From the NCBI GenBank assembly GCA_014529385.2, contig CM043944.1, forward strand, positions 181,101,811 to 181,122,810: a stretch of DNA of 21,000 nt, given 5' to 3'. Shown in pieces: positions 1 to 8,434 of the stretch. Position numbers and translations under genes: made by a program. The notes under the pieces were generated by a model. The model was given only the letters and a program-made list of their open reading frames with translations, did not search any database and was not told the DNA's origin. Numbering within the stretch: the first letter of the stretch is position 1; the number at the start of each line of letters is the position of its first letter. This DNA is from Adiantum capillus-veneris (taxonomy: Eukaryota > Streptophyta > Polypodiopsida > Polypodiales > Pteridaceae).

Positions 1-670
1 CCTCTGAAGATGGCGGCACATAGCCGGTGCCATACTCTCCTATCCGTTGCACCATGACTTTCCAATACTCCGACCTATTTCGATCAAACATAGAAGAGGT
101 TAGTATCAAAAAAGTGGAAACGATGATAACGGAAGAAATGAGAGAGAAGATTGATAAATCATAAAACAATGAACATACCTCGCCGCGACAAATGGGATAT
201 GGTCGTGATAGAAGAATCGAGCCACGGCCGCATCCACCTCTTCCTTTCTTTGGGTCCCAAGAGGTGGCAAGGGTCCTTTGGCGACGTTTTGGACCTTGTG
301 AAGATGCACCAACACCTACACCGGGTAGAGAGGAAGAAGGGAAAATGAGGGTCTTTGGATCAATACCTTTGCGTGCGGGCTTGGCTTTGTGGTTGAATTG
401 CCGATCCTTTTTCTCGAGGTCCTTCCTCTTCTCGATGGTTACGTTGGAGCAAAATCTCACCTCATGTCCCGGCACTTGAAGAAAGTGTGCCCTCACTTTG
501 TCATGCCCCCCTTTCCGTGTGTAGGAGCATAGCTTGCATGCCCATGCACGAGAACCTCCCGCCGCCGACAAGGTGCCCTCCGAGGTCACTTCATCCCACC
601 ATGACCATTCCTTCGCCTTTTGAGTGTTGCCCGCATGAACGGAGGGGGTTGAACGAGAAGAAGAGGCCAT
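1..670 (-). pseudogene. hAT transposase, N-terminal part: BED zinc finger, exon 1 and start of exon 2, one frameshift
   Basis: This is the N-terminus of a hAT transposase, the nuclear enzyme that cuts and pastes the element. It starts at the ATG at 670-668. Exon 1 (670-179) encodes a basic, Ser-rich start, then a BED-type zinc finger (KEWSWWDEV, CKLC at residues 45-48, His62, His69, Cys74). A linker leads to EVDAAVARFFY and IPFVAAR, the classic hAT block, at about 240-180. A one-base frame change at about 241-250 separates the finger frame from the EVDAAVARFF frame. Exon 1 ends AG/GTATGT. An intron at 178-75 (104 bp) ends AAATAG. Exon 2 (74-1) encodes SEYWKVMVQRIGEYG and then GYVPPSSE, which continues the family motif in the correct phase. 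The catalytic DDE core is outside the window. The frameshift suggests a dead copy, unless it is a sequencing error. Confidence 0.82.
75..178 (-). other. Spliceosomal intron in the hAT transposase
   Basis: On the minus strand the donor is AG/GTATGT at 180-173 and the acceptor is AAATAG/GT at 80-73. The interior is T-rich towards the acceptor. Removing it joins codons so that the Arg of VAAR is split 2+1 across the junction and the conserved SEYW block follows in frame. Confidence 0.75.
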
Positions 671-699
671 GGAATCTAGATGATGGAAATTGGAAGGAG

Positions 700-955
700 A
701 CTCGAGAGAGCTTGAGGCTTAAAGCCTTGAGACTCGAGAGCAAGAGAGAGCTTGAGAGCTTGATGCTTGAGAGCTTGAGAGCTTGGTAGGTTGAGAGCTT
801 GAGAGCTTGGAAGTTGGTAGCTTGAGAGCTTGAGAGATTGAAGCTTGAGCAATGAGCCTTGAGAGCTAGAGACTCAAGAGCAATAGAGCTTGCAAGTTGA
901 GAGGCTAGAGCAACTTGCAAGAGAGCTTGAGAGCAAGAGAGCTTGAGAGCTTGTG
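700..955 (-). repeat. Degenerate GAGAGCTTGA array in the hAT transposase leader
   Basis: The plus strand shows many imperfect head-to-tail copies of a roughly 10-bp unit, GAGAGCTTGA, with variants such as GAGAGCTTGG and GAGACTCGA. The array lies between the TATA box and the transposase ATG, so it would form most of the 5' untranslated leader. Long ORFs read through it on both strands are low-complexity artefacts. Confidence 0.8.
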
Positions 956-980
956 AAGGAAAAGGGTGTGAAGGCTTGGC

Positions 981-990
981 AATATATAGC
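981..990 (-). promoter_or_regulatory. TATA box of the hAT transposase
   Basis: Minus-strand GCTATATATT lies about 315 bp upstream of the transposase ATG and inside the terminal region, the usual place for a hAT transposase promoter. Transcription would start about 30 bp downstream, near 950-955, and enter the GAGAGCTTGA leader. Confidence 0.6.
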
Positions 991-1064
991 TTTTGAGGGC
1001 TTACTGCCCGTTTTCTAAACGTTAGAAATTTTCAAATTTCTGCCCGTTTATATCCGTTGCAGTT

Positions 1065-1244
1065 CTGCCGTTCCGGATGCTCCGTCCGTTCCGCCGTTCC
1101 GGCCCCGTTCCGAACGCGTTCCGGCCGGCCGTTCCGGTAAGACCCCGACTGTCGGAACGGCAGTCCGTTCCGGGGCGTTCCATTCACTGCCGACCTGCCG
1201 GAATGCCGTTCCGGCGTTCCAAGCAAGGAAATACCCGTTCCCTG
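1065..1244 (-). repeat. hAT terminal and subterminal repeat cluster (CGGAACG)
   Basis: Within 180 bp the plus strand has about eight CCGTTCC heptamers plus several CGTTCC or inverted CGGAAC copies. They begin at the terminal CAGGGAACGGG itself. hAT transposases are known to bind clusters of short subterminal motifs (AAACGG in maize Ac). Density, position and similarity to that motif make this the probable transposase-binding region. Confidence 0.65.
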
Positions 1245-1863
1245 GTAACTCTGGAGCAAACACATCTCGCTAAAATCGGCCAGTGAACTTAGTATCTCAA
1301 TCACTGACGATATCCTCTGGCAGACCATACAACTTATAAAGCTGGTCTACCGCGAACTCGTGGCTTTTTACTATCGACTTCGTTGGTATAAACTTCCCCA
1401 TTTTTGTGAGTCTATCGACCACAACCCAAATGGCGTCATTGCCCCGACTAGTATTTGGCAAACCAACGATGAAGTCCATGGAAGTACTCTGCCACTTGGC
1501 ATTCGGGATTTCCAATGGATGTAGCAGGTCAGCTTTCTTAAGGTGCTCTGCCTTATTGACTTGACATTGAGCGCATCTCTTCACATAGCTCTCTATGTAA
1601 GAGCGCATCCTTGGCCAATAGAAATATTGCTTAACCAAAGCCAAAGTTCTCTGGATGCCTGGGTGCCCAGCGCTAGGAACATCGTGGCATTCAAACAAAA
1701 TCCTTTGTCGAACCTCATCGATTTCCGGCACGTAGACTTTTCCATTTTTGAACAATAGTCCACCTCTAATGGAATATTGTCGTTGTCTCGTCTCTCCGAC
1801 AAGACTCACTTGGGTCTCCGGACCACCCAAGCCTGTACATGCCCCGCTTCGATCTCGTTCCAT
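1245..1863 (-). pseudogene. G1 integrase, truncated by the hAT insertion
   Basis: Integrase inserts the cDNA copy into chromosomes. The HHCC zinc-binding domain is visible: CHDVPSAGH, then KRCAQCQVNK, with FYWPRM between. The catalytic core begins with SMDFIVGLP (first Asp, at about 1456-1479) and reaches LPEDIVSD (second Asp, at about 1300). The frame then meets TGA at 1297-1299 and TAG at 1270-1272. Each is one transition away from the residue expected (Arg from CGA, Trp from TGG). Codons remain recognisable (DTKFTGRF, RDVFAPEL) up to 1245, where the hAT terminus starts. The third catalytic residue (Glu) is therefore lost from this side. Confidence 0.88.
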
Positions 1864-2440
1864 ATATTGCCAAAATTGCTATCTGAACGACATAGCCGTC
1901 GGAGAGAGAGATAGAAATCCGTCGAGATTTCAGCCATAGACAAGGCATTAACTTCAGGAATCCTGTTGAGTGCGTCAGCAACTCGATTGCTGAATCCTTT
2001 TATATAACAGATCTCAAAGTCAAACTCTTGCATAAGCTCAACCCATCTAGCCTTCTGACCTCTGAGATCACCCTGACATAGCGCAAAGAGTGATGGTCTG
2101 TCCATGCAGCAAACGTAGAGCCATACAAGTAGTGTCGCCATGTCCTCAAGGCGTGGACTACGGCGTAAAGCTCCTTCTCATACGTTGGATAACGCATCCT
2201 AGCGTCAGAAAGTTTCTTACTTTCAAACGCAACAGGACGTCCATCCTGGTATAACGCCGCACCAATGGCATAATCACTAGCATCCATTTCAACCACAAAC
2301 GGTTTGCTAGGATCCACAATGTGCAATATTGGCGCAATAGTCACCAAGTGCTTTAGTGTCCGAAAGCTCTCGTCGATGACGCTCATTCCAGACAACAGGG
2401 GGGTTACCTTTACGGTGAGGACTTGAAGTCTTCGGCCCTT
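1806..2440 (-). pseudogene. G1 RNase H and connection, frameshifted
   Basis: This is the Ty3/gypsy RNase H, which degrades the RNA template. The first piece (from about 2395) has VVEMDASDYAIGAAL with the first catalytic Asp, YEKELYAVVHAL with the Glu, RTWRHYLYG and TDHHSLRY. The frame breaks near 2080-2100 and resumes in another frame as QKARWVELMQEFDFEICY and VADALNRIP, the end of RNase H and start of the connection. A further frame change near 1810-1860 leads into integrase. Another lies just upstream, near 2400, at the join to RT. Confidence 0.85.
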
Positions 2441-3140
2441 TCACCCCTCCTTTTAAAAGTTGCGTAAGCGGAGCAAAACAACTCTAGAGTAATCCTTGAT
2501 AAATTTGCGAAAGAATCTTGTAAAGCTTAAAGAGGACTTCACTTGGCGCACATTCTTCAGAATGGGCCAATTTCGCACTTTATCCAACTTTTCAGGGTCA
2601 ACACGAATTACATCGTGAGTAATGATGTGACCCAAGTACAGAAGCTCTTTCTTAAAGAATTCACAGTTAGAAGCCTTAGCATAAAGATTCTCAGTTCTCA
2701 GTACCTTGAGAACATTGCGTATATACGCTAAGTGCTCAGATAAACTTCGACTGTAGATCAAGATGTCATTGAGAAATACAACAACGAAGCTGCCTAAAAA
2801 TGGTCTCAGCAGATTATTCATCATCTGCTGAAACGTGGTTGGAGCATTGGTCAAACCAAAAGGCAAGACGAAAAACTCATACTGACCATAACGCGTATGG
2901 AAACCCGTTTTGGGAACATCTTCCAGTTTGATCCGTATTTGGTGATAGCCTGAGTGCAGGTCTATCTTCGTAAAATACAACGCCTCATGGAGTCGATCTA
3001 TCAGATTGCCCATACGCGGGAGCGGATACTTGTTTTTGACAGTAAGCTTATTCAACCCCTTGTAATCTACGCAAAAACGCATAGTGTTATCCTTCTTCGG
3101 AGAAAGTAACATTGTCGCTCCCCTCTATCGAGATAATCTT
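2441..3140 (-). pseudogene. G1 reverse transcriptase with a mutated catalytic box
   Basis: This is the Ty3/gypsy reverse transcriptase. Motifs in order are MRFCVDYKGLNKLT, YPLPRMGNLID, TKIDLHSGYHQIRI (first catalytic Asp present), FVLPFGLTNAPTTFQ, VVVFLNDILIYS, ASNCEFF and LGHIIT. The polymerase box is FLND (2765-2776) instead of the usual YLDD or similar, so one of the paired aspartates is Asn (codon complement at 2768-2770). That alone should abolish polymerisation. The segment is open for 219 codons from 3112, with frame changes on both sides. Confidence 0.9.
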
Positions 3141-3836
3141 TCAGCTGCCGCTGAATCTTGTCCTCCTCGGTTTTACTAAACTGATAGGGTTGCTTTGAGA
3201 AGGGTTGACTACCGGCCACCAACTCAATGCCATGAGTCCTCTCGAAGGCGGCAAGCCAGGAGGTAGATCATCGGAGGAAACATCCTTGAAATTAGTCATG
3301 ATTTCTCGGATAAGGTTGGATTCATTGGAATCCATAAGTTCAACACAACAACATGAAACATTTTTACGAAATTCAGTGACAGAAGTACCAAGCACTAATG
3401 AATTAAACCAAGCAGATGGTACACATTGATAAAAGTCAACATCAAAAGACTTTGTATCTTTGTACATTTTCAAAACAATAACAACTGGTATTGCAAAACC
3501 ATTATTTACAGAAATGTGATTACAAAGCGACACATATACATGAGGCATGTCCTGCTTAACAAAAACAAGAGAGTGATGTACATAGTCTATATACAATGAG
3601 TCTTGTTTATCATAAAATCATGGAATTTGTAAAATAACATCTGCTCTATCTAGGCGCATGATGTGGAAATCTAGCTTCTTTTAGTAGTCAGCTAGCTCGA
3701 GGGACAAATTTGGAACCATCTAATTCCATACATCCATATTCTTGCCACGAGCATCGTCACGCGATACTCATGGTCACTGTTTCGCGTCCGCAGTCTCAGT
3801 TTCTGCACCAATTTTACATCCACAAAATTGTCTGAG
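3141..3836 (-). pseudogene. G1 retropepsin-like protease and linker to RT, broken
   Basis: This is the aspartic protease that processes the polyprotein. Directly after KINGHDVTVLV (about 3840) the frame hits a stop, and about two bases are missing where the catalytic Asp codon should be. SDNFVDVKLVQKL follows in another frame. Further pieces (LSLELADY, LDFHIMRLDRADVIL, YIDYVHHSLVFVKQDMPHV) are scattered over frames with stops. From 3596 a 151-codon stretch carries the protease end and the linker FKDVSSDDLPPGLPPSRG, which marks the approach to RT. A frameshift at about 3225 follows, after which KTEEDKIQRQLKDYL is readable towards RT. Confidence 0.78.
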
Positions 3837-4746
3837 CTAAACGAGTACGGTCACGTCGTGACCATTGATCTTCCCAAGGAAACGGAGAAGATCGTGCTTA
3901 TCAAACACTTTGGTGCTAAAAGTACAATTAGTGCATGAACTGTGCGCTAAATGATGGATTTTAACTTGAATGACATCAGAGTTACGTGAGATCTCGTGAA
4001 TTTGAACCGAAGGACAACCTTGCGGTTTCTTTGTCTTGTTGTTGGGGCAATCCTTGATTTGGTGACATGTTTGGCCACATCCGAAGTAAGCCCCCTTCTT
4101 CACTGAATCAGCAATTGAAGCATTTTTGGCTTTCTTCTTCTCCTGAGAAGATCTCGGCGATGATTTGGACTTTTGCTGGAATTGGGGTTCGCTCCTTGAA
4201 GCGCCCTCACCGGATTGATGGTCTGAAGTTCTTTTCTTCTCATAGATCGCTCCATTTATCAAATGGAACGTCCTGGCCTTTGCCACTGCATCCTCGACAT
4301 CAGTTGGGGCTTTGTCCTTGATTAAGGCCCAATGGTAATCCCAGCGCACAGCGTGCCCGGAATCCACCTTGTAGAAGGTGAACGCTTCTTCTCCCGAGAA
4401 ATTAGTGGTTTTGTACGGAATCGTGGCAGTTGGACCACCTTGTGAACGCCCAAAAGCAGCAACCTGCGTCTGCAGTTGTTGGAGATGGGTTCCGTCCTCA
4501 GAAATACGCACAGTCATCGATTGAACCGTATTTTCCAGAGTAGTAAGCCGAGAATCAAGCCCTTGCACGGCCCCTTTGAGAGAGGCCAAGCGAATTTTCG
4601 TTTTAATGTTTGCGTTTTCTGAACGGAAACACGCTGGTCGAAGTTCTAGAAAGTACTTGTAATCCATGTGTATAGAGCATGCGTAAACGGAATTTGAATG
4701 TTACCTGGCGCGTCGTCACGCTGCGCATCCGAGTTGGAGGAATCCA
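3837..4746 (-). pseudogene. G1 gag: coiled coil, shortened core, damaged zinc knuckle
   Basis: This is the capsid and nucleocapsid protein of G1. The probable original start is the ATG at 4746-4744 (MDSSNSDAQRDDAPG), which runs into a stop near 4650. The rest is open from 4667 in another frame. An N-terminal heptad-like helix (LKGAVQGLDSRLTTLENTVQ) is followed by only a short remnant of the capsid core, then a basic Lys/Ser linker and a CCHC knuckle, FGCGQTCHQIKDCP. The first Cys of that knuckle is Tyr, which would disable zinc binding. The protease begins right after. The short core suggests an internal deletion compared with typical gag length. Confidence 0.8.
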
Positions 4747-5046
4747 TGGCGAAATGTGTGAAAAACTGAAAATTTCAAGCGAAACTGGGCCTTTTCTACA
4801 CTTTTTGATCGCGAAAAGTTGAACTTCGAAGAGCGCTATGCGTTGGCGTAATCGTCCAAAGTCAAGCAAGTGATGGCGGGAGCGCGGGAGTGCGAGCGGG
4901 TGAGAGAGAGGAGCGGTGGGAGAGAAGCAACAGAGCCAAAAACTGAATTCTTTGCAAACTTTCTAGTCTTTGTTAGTGAGTCTTAATAAACTACAGGTTT
5001 CAAACCATACTTTAAAAAAAACCCCAAGTGACCAGGCCGCTCAGAG

Positions 5047-5050
<4 letters not shown>

Positions 5051-5138
<88 letters not shown>
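5051..5138. repeat. (CT)44 / (GA)44 dinucleotide microsatellite
   Basis: Forty-four uninterrupted CT units on the plus strand (GA on the coding strand of G1). It lies in the untranslated leader between the primer site and gag. Six-frame ORFs of Leu-Ser or Arg-Glu repeats here are artefacts. Confidence 0.97.
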
Positions 5139-5142
<4 letters not shown>

Positions 5143-5430
5143 TTGTACTTCGCACAGAAGAGGAGCACAGAGAAAGATTAAAGCTTCTGTTCGCTGAATT
5201 TAGTCAGCAAATCAATGAATAAGTCATTGATTCTCATCAAAAATCAGCAAAAGCAATAAAAATCCATTGATTTTCAGCACTTCCAACTGCTAAATTGCTG
5301 AATTTTATACAAAATCAGCGAGAAGCACATTAAATTTCACCTGCAAACATGCTCATGAGAAGAAAATTATCAATTAAACGGTTATTTCATCAAAACTTGC
5401 ATGAAATAGTGATTATTCGACTCTAACCAG

Positions 5431-5450
5431 CCAAGTCGGCTCTGATACCA
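5431..5450 (-). other. G1 primer binding site for initiator tRNA-Met
   Basis: Minus-strand TGGTATCAGAGCCGACTTGG directly follows the CA end of the LTR. TGGTATCAGAGC is the common plant retrotransposon site complementary to the 3' end of tRNA-iMet, where minus-strand DNA synthesis is primed. Confidence 0.93.
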
Positions 5451-5770
5451 TGAAACGAACCCAAGGAGTGGGCTACACAGGCCGCCTAAAGACACGCTTC
5501 GGAAAACCAACCCGCCTTACCTCCTCGAGGTGACCTCTCGTACTCCTAGCCTCGCAAGCTAACCACTGGCACTCTGCCAATGGGGGGTCGATAACTACAA
5601 ATGAGGCCTTGGCCTCCCTTTTATAATAATGACCGGCCACATTGGCCGGTTTCACACTACGTTCACTCGGACACTAGCAGCCCATCCCGACGGCGTCTAG
5701 GTTAGATCCCCTCTCCTGTGAGCGGGACATAATAGGCGGCCCATCACACTACTCTCTTCAATTTATAACA
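5451..5770 (-). mobile_element. G1 5' LTR (about 320 bp)
   Basis: On the minus strand the LTR begins TGTTATAAATTGAAG at 5770 and ends TTCGTTTCA at 5451, right against the primer site. The TG...CA ends, an internal TATA box and the primer site fix the right-hand edge well. The 5770 edge is inferred from TG and LTR content alone, because the partner LTR lies beyond the hAT insertion. Confidence 0.78.
5603..5650 (-). promoter_or_regulatory. G1 LTR core promoter: TATA box between two inverted repeats
   Basis: Minus-strand TTATTATAAAAGG (about 5617-5630) is a good TATA box. Immediately upstream is an inverted repeat with 8-bp arms, ACCGGCCA-cat-TGGCCGGT (5632-5650 on the plus strand). Immediately downstream is GAGGCC-tt-GGCCTC (5603-5616). 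Transcription of G1 would start near 5590. Confidence 0.65.
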
Positions 5771-6033
5771 GATTGGCCGAAGTGAATAGTGTTAAATTGC
5801 GTCCTTTTTTGTAGGACTTTACGCATAGCTCTCTCTTCTTTAAATGTTGGTGTATTCTGAAGAATTTGTTTTGGTTTCATCTGGCAGTAGAGTGGGCTGC
5901 GTCATGCCATATGCCGTTGGGGATTCTCCTTCTCAATTCTGAGAAATTCATGACAGAGCAGAGTCCAGACTGGAGTTTTCTTGAGGGATCCCTACTTTGG
6001 ATGGGTTTTTTGGATGCTAGATTAGAGGAGTCT
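5771..6033. other. Unassigned spacer between G1 and G2
   Basis: This lies between the start of the G1 LTR and the proposed end of the G2 3' LTR. I see no transposon protein motif, LTR signature or primer site. One plus-strand frame is open from 5866 but runs into the G2 LTR and matches nothing I recognise. It may be original host sequence or an older, unrecognisable element. Confidence 0.5.
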
Positions 6034-6637
6034 TGCAACAAACTTGGTCACCTTAAGTCAAGATTCTACCGCGACACATCAGAGATTCACTTCAAAACAC
6101 TTCACAAATCAAAAGAAAGGCGGCACAGCCCGGCATAGTTCCGTGCCAAGAGGTACTGTCGCCAGAGATTGGCGCCCCTTTCGGTGTTTCTTTTATATTA
6201 ATCTTTGAGCGAAGTACAACCGACCCGCGGGTGCTCGCTCTCAGACTCTGCGCCTAGATGCTCTGCAGAGTGAGCCCCTTAGGTTACTTATAAAGATTTA
6301 CAAGGGTTGCTAAAAGCAGAGCCCCAAAAGCATTGATATCAAAAGCAATATGGCCCAAAAACCTCATTGGCTAAAATCTGCCAACAAAAAGTAGTCAGCA
6401 TAAGCTGCGGAAATCCGTACTGCCTGCGAGCATGAAAAGCAAAAATCCGTACGCATTGCCACGTCAACATCCAGTCAACGCGAATCGGAGGATTCTTTAC
6501 TGCCACGTCAGCCAGTTAACGCGAATCACGGGATTCCGTACAACAGCCAGTCACATGGATTGGTGGAGATCCGTACCATCAGCCATGTCATCAATTGAGA
6601 GTGTGTCCCGGCACTGCCACGTCATCAGTTTGTGACA
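6034..6637 (-). mobile_element. G2 3' LTR
   Basis: The right end is firm: minus-strand TGTCACAAACTG at 6637 follows a polypurine tract. The left end, about 6034, is inferred. TGCAACAAAC there mirrors the other terminus, and the distance from the TATA box matches related LTRs. The LTR contains TATATAAAAG-like sequence near 6190-6200 and U3 repeats with CCACGTCA and ATCCGTAC motifs. It shares its terminus, the motif GGCGCCCCTTTCGGT and general layout with the N1/S1/S2 LTR family, but is clearly diverged. Confidence 0.75.
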
Positions 6638-6649
6638 TACCCCCCTCTT
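6638..6649 (-). other. G2 polypurine tract
   Basis: Minus-strand AAGAGGGGGGTA lies directly against the TG start of the 3' LTR. This is the expected site and composition for the plus-strand DNA primer, and it fixes the orientation of G2. Confidence 0.85.
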
Positions 6650-7200
6650 GAAAGAACTGTAATTGCCCTCGATTACGCTTGCAAAACAGACAGAGGCCAT
6701 AAAGTGTCTTAGTAGACACTGACTGTTAGTACCGACGCACTGGACACGACACATCTAGCACTTGTACAAATCGACAATCACATCACTCGACATCACTCGA
6801 CATCTAAATCCATTCCGGACCTCACCGATCCGCGATTAACTAATTCTTATTGCAATCATGTCTATAGAGATTTATGAGACCAAAAATGTTGTAGTCATTT
6901 CGTCTTTCAGTTCGTGCACTCAAACAAGTCAAATGAGAGAGTACAAAGCAATCATATTCAATTTCGGGAATTCCGTGGCATAAAGCCATACAGCAGAATA
7001 CTGGTCAGCCCATTAGTATCCGTGAAACCCAAAGGGGACGTCAGTGACCTTATCAAAAAATCGGGGTAATCTGTTGATAAAGGAGGGGAGTAACTCCCCG
7101 CTTGTGCAAACCCGCTACACTAGAATCACCCTTGTTGATTTCGGAGTTCTATCGGAGTAGACTATGCTGAACCGAATGCTTCAAGGTAAAGTTCCAAAAT
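6650..7200 (-). other. G2 3' untranslated region, no gene seen
   Basis: About 550 bp lie between the chromodomain stop and the polypurine tract. It holds no convincing reading frame. Visible features are a short tandem CATCACTCGA at about 6780-6800 and a perfect-arm hairpin GGGGAGTAACTCCCC at 7085-7099. The part nearest the polypurine tract resembles the matching region of N1 (CCTCGATTAC in both). Confidence 0.6.
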
Positions 7201-7856
7201 CTAAGGAGTATCTGCTAGGTCCTCCTCCTCCATCCACTTCGCATCCAATGCAGGATAGTCCTTAAATTAACCAAGAAATGCCAAATCACTTTACCTTTCA
7301 TCTTTCTTTCTTTGTGTGCCAAAATCTGTTTTGGAAGGAGTATCTCCTCGCTTTCCTCCACTTCGGGTTACTCATCAGGCGCTCCATCAACTGACACATC
7401 ACCTTAAAAAGGCTTCAATAGACTCATATGAAATGCATTGTGAATCTTCCAAGTATCGGGCAGCTTGAGTCAAGAGGAGACATCATTTATCTTTTCTTTT
7501 ATTTGGAAAGGGCCATAATACCTCATGCTAAGGTTTGGAAAAAGCCGCTCCTTTCCCTTTCCTTTTCTTAGGCGTGCCTCCTCAAAACATAAGAGCACCC
7601 AATCGTCTTACTTTAATTTCAAATCTTGTCGATGTTGATCTGCTGCCTTCTTATGTTGTTCTTCAGATTTCGCTAAAGCCTCCTGGACCTTGGCAAAAGG
7701 AGTGTCCAAGTCCCTTGTGTAATGGTTGGCTTCAAAAGTCTTGTCTTTAGTGTGAAGGAAGGGTGGAATCTTCGGAGCACCTTCCATTATCACAAATGGC
7801 GCCTTCCCCGTCGAAGAGTGAACCGTGTTATTGTAGGCAAATTCCACAAAAGGCAA
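7201..7856 (-). pseudogene. G2 integrase C-terminus with GPY/F module and chromodomain, broken
   Basis: The segment starts with LPFVEFAYNNTVHSSTGKAP, the end of the integrase core. It continues through a basic linker (EQHKKAADQHRQDLKLK) and RYYGPFQIKEKI with WKIHNAFHMSLLKPF, the GPY/F module. After an acidic hinge, PKQILAHKERKMKGK and VIWHFLV are followed, one frame over, by DYPALDAKWMEEEDL, which together form a chromodomain. Chromodomains of this class direct integration to marked heterochromatin. In-frame stops (after DLKLK, VSS and KPF, and before PEVEE) and one frameshift near 7260-7275 show it is dead. The stop after LADTP is at 7201-7203. Confidence 0.87.
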
Positions 7857-8434
7857 AACAATTTCCCATTGAATCTTCTAATAAGAGATGTAAGACTTTA
7901 ATAAATTGAGAACAACTGAATTTGCAATCTCAGATTGCCGATCTATCTGCGGGTGGAATCATGACGAGAACTGCAACCGTGTGCGAATGTTCTCCCAAAT
8001 AGCCCTCCAAAACAAACTCGTGAATCGAGGATCTCTGTCGGAGACTATTGTCTCAGGCATGCTATGTAGTGTGAAAATCTGTGCAATGAACAGTCTCGCT
8101 AAATGATCCGGCTTGGCTGTTTTCTTCACTGGAATGAAGTGAGCTTGCTTGCTAAATCTGTCAATGACAGTCCAAATGGCATCATGCCCACTCTGTGTCT
8201 TCGGGAGATCAAAAATAAAATCCATTGCAATACTTTCCCAGGGGCGGTGGGAATGGGTAAAGGCTGTAGTAATCCCTGTGTCTTATGCCTATCAAAGTTG
8301 ACTTCCTGGCATACTAAACAACTGCAAATAAAGTCGTGCACATCTTTCTTGAATCTTGGCCAAAAGAAGTAACGCGCCACACCTTTCAAGGTGGTGTCGA
8401 TGCCGCGGTGACCCGTAAAGGTGGACAATGGCAC
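7857..8434 (-). pseudogene. G2 integrase zinc-binding and catalytic core, broken
   Basis: From 8434 the zinc-binding part reads FTGHRGIDTTLKGVARYFF, WPRFKKDV and CSCLVCQEVNF. After a frame change the core begins at 8225 with MDFIFDLPKTQSGHDAIW (first Asp) and continues to ETIVSDRDPRF (second Asp). A further frame change near 7960-7970 precedes FHPQIDRQSEIANSVVLNLL, which holds the catalytic Glu (codon complement 7929-7931). One stop (7878-7880) precedes the join to the C-terminal part. All three catalytic acids are recognisable, but no single frame links them. Confidence 0.87.

Larger units (their letters stand above)
1..1244 (-). mobile_element. hAT-superfamily DNA transposon, 5' part (runs off the window start)
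   Basis: The element begins on the minus strand at 1244 with CAGGGAACGGGTA, an Ac-like hAT terminus. It continues through a subterminal repeat cluster, a TATA box, a leader and a two-exon transposase. The boundary is independently marked because Ty3/gypsy integrase codons run up to position 1245 and then stop matching. The likely 8-bp target duplication on this side is 1245-1252 (gtaactct on the plus strand). Its partner and the other terminus lie outside the window, so the duplication cannot be confirmed here. Confidence 0.8.
1245..5770 (-). mobile_element. Ty3/gypsy LTR retrotransposon G1, partial, interrupted by the hAT element
   Basis: Reading on the minus strand, the order is 5' LTR (5770-5451), a 20-bp tRNA-Met primer site, a leader with a GA microsatellite, gag, protease, RT, RNase H and integrase. 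This is the Ty3/gypsy order. The copy is cut at 1245 by the hAT insertion inside integrase; its 3' end and 3' LTR lie off the window. Several frameshifts and stops show it is inactive. Confidence 0.92.

Noticed and set aside
487-920. Leu/Ser- and Glu/Leu-rich ORFs on both strands
   Set aside because: They read through the GAGAGCTTGA array and antisense to the transposase finger, with no domain.
4970-5222. ORFs of Leu-Ser and Arg-Glu repeats
   Set aside because: They are translations of the (CT)44 microsatellite in all frames, not genes.
5431-5450. tRNA-like sequence
   Set aside because: It is only the 3'-end complement used as a primer site. No cloverleaf or A/B box is present, and the same holds for 12231-12245 and 17703-17721.
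1245-5770. Endogenous plant pararetrovirus origin for the RT and protease motifs
   Set aside because: Integrase, LTRs with a tRNA-Met primer site and Ty3/gypsy domain order identify LTR retrotransposons. No movement-protein or other pararetroviral motif is seen.
6400-6636. CRISPR-like array from the repeated CCACGTCA / ATCCGTAC units
   Set aside because: The units are degenerate, spacers are not unique or regular, and the region is the U3 of an LTR in a plant genome.
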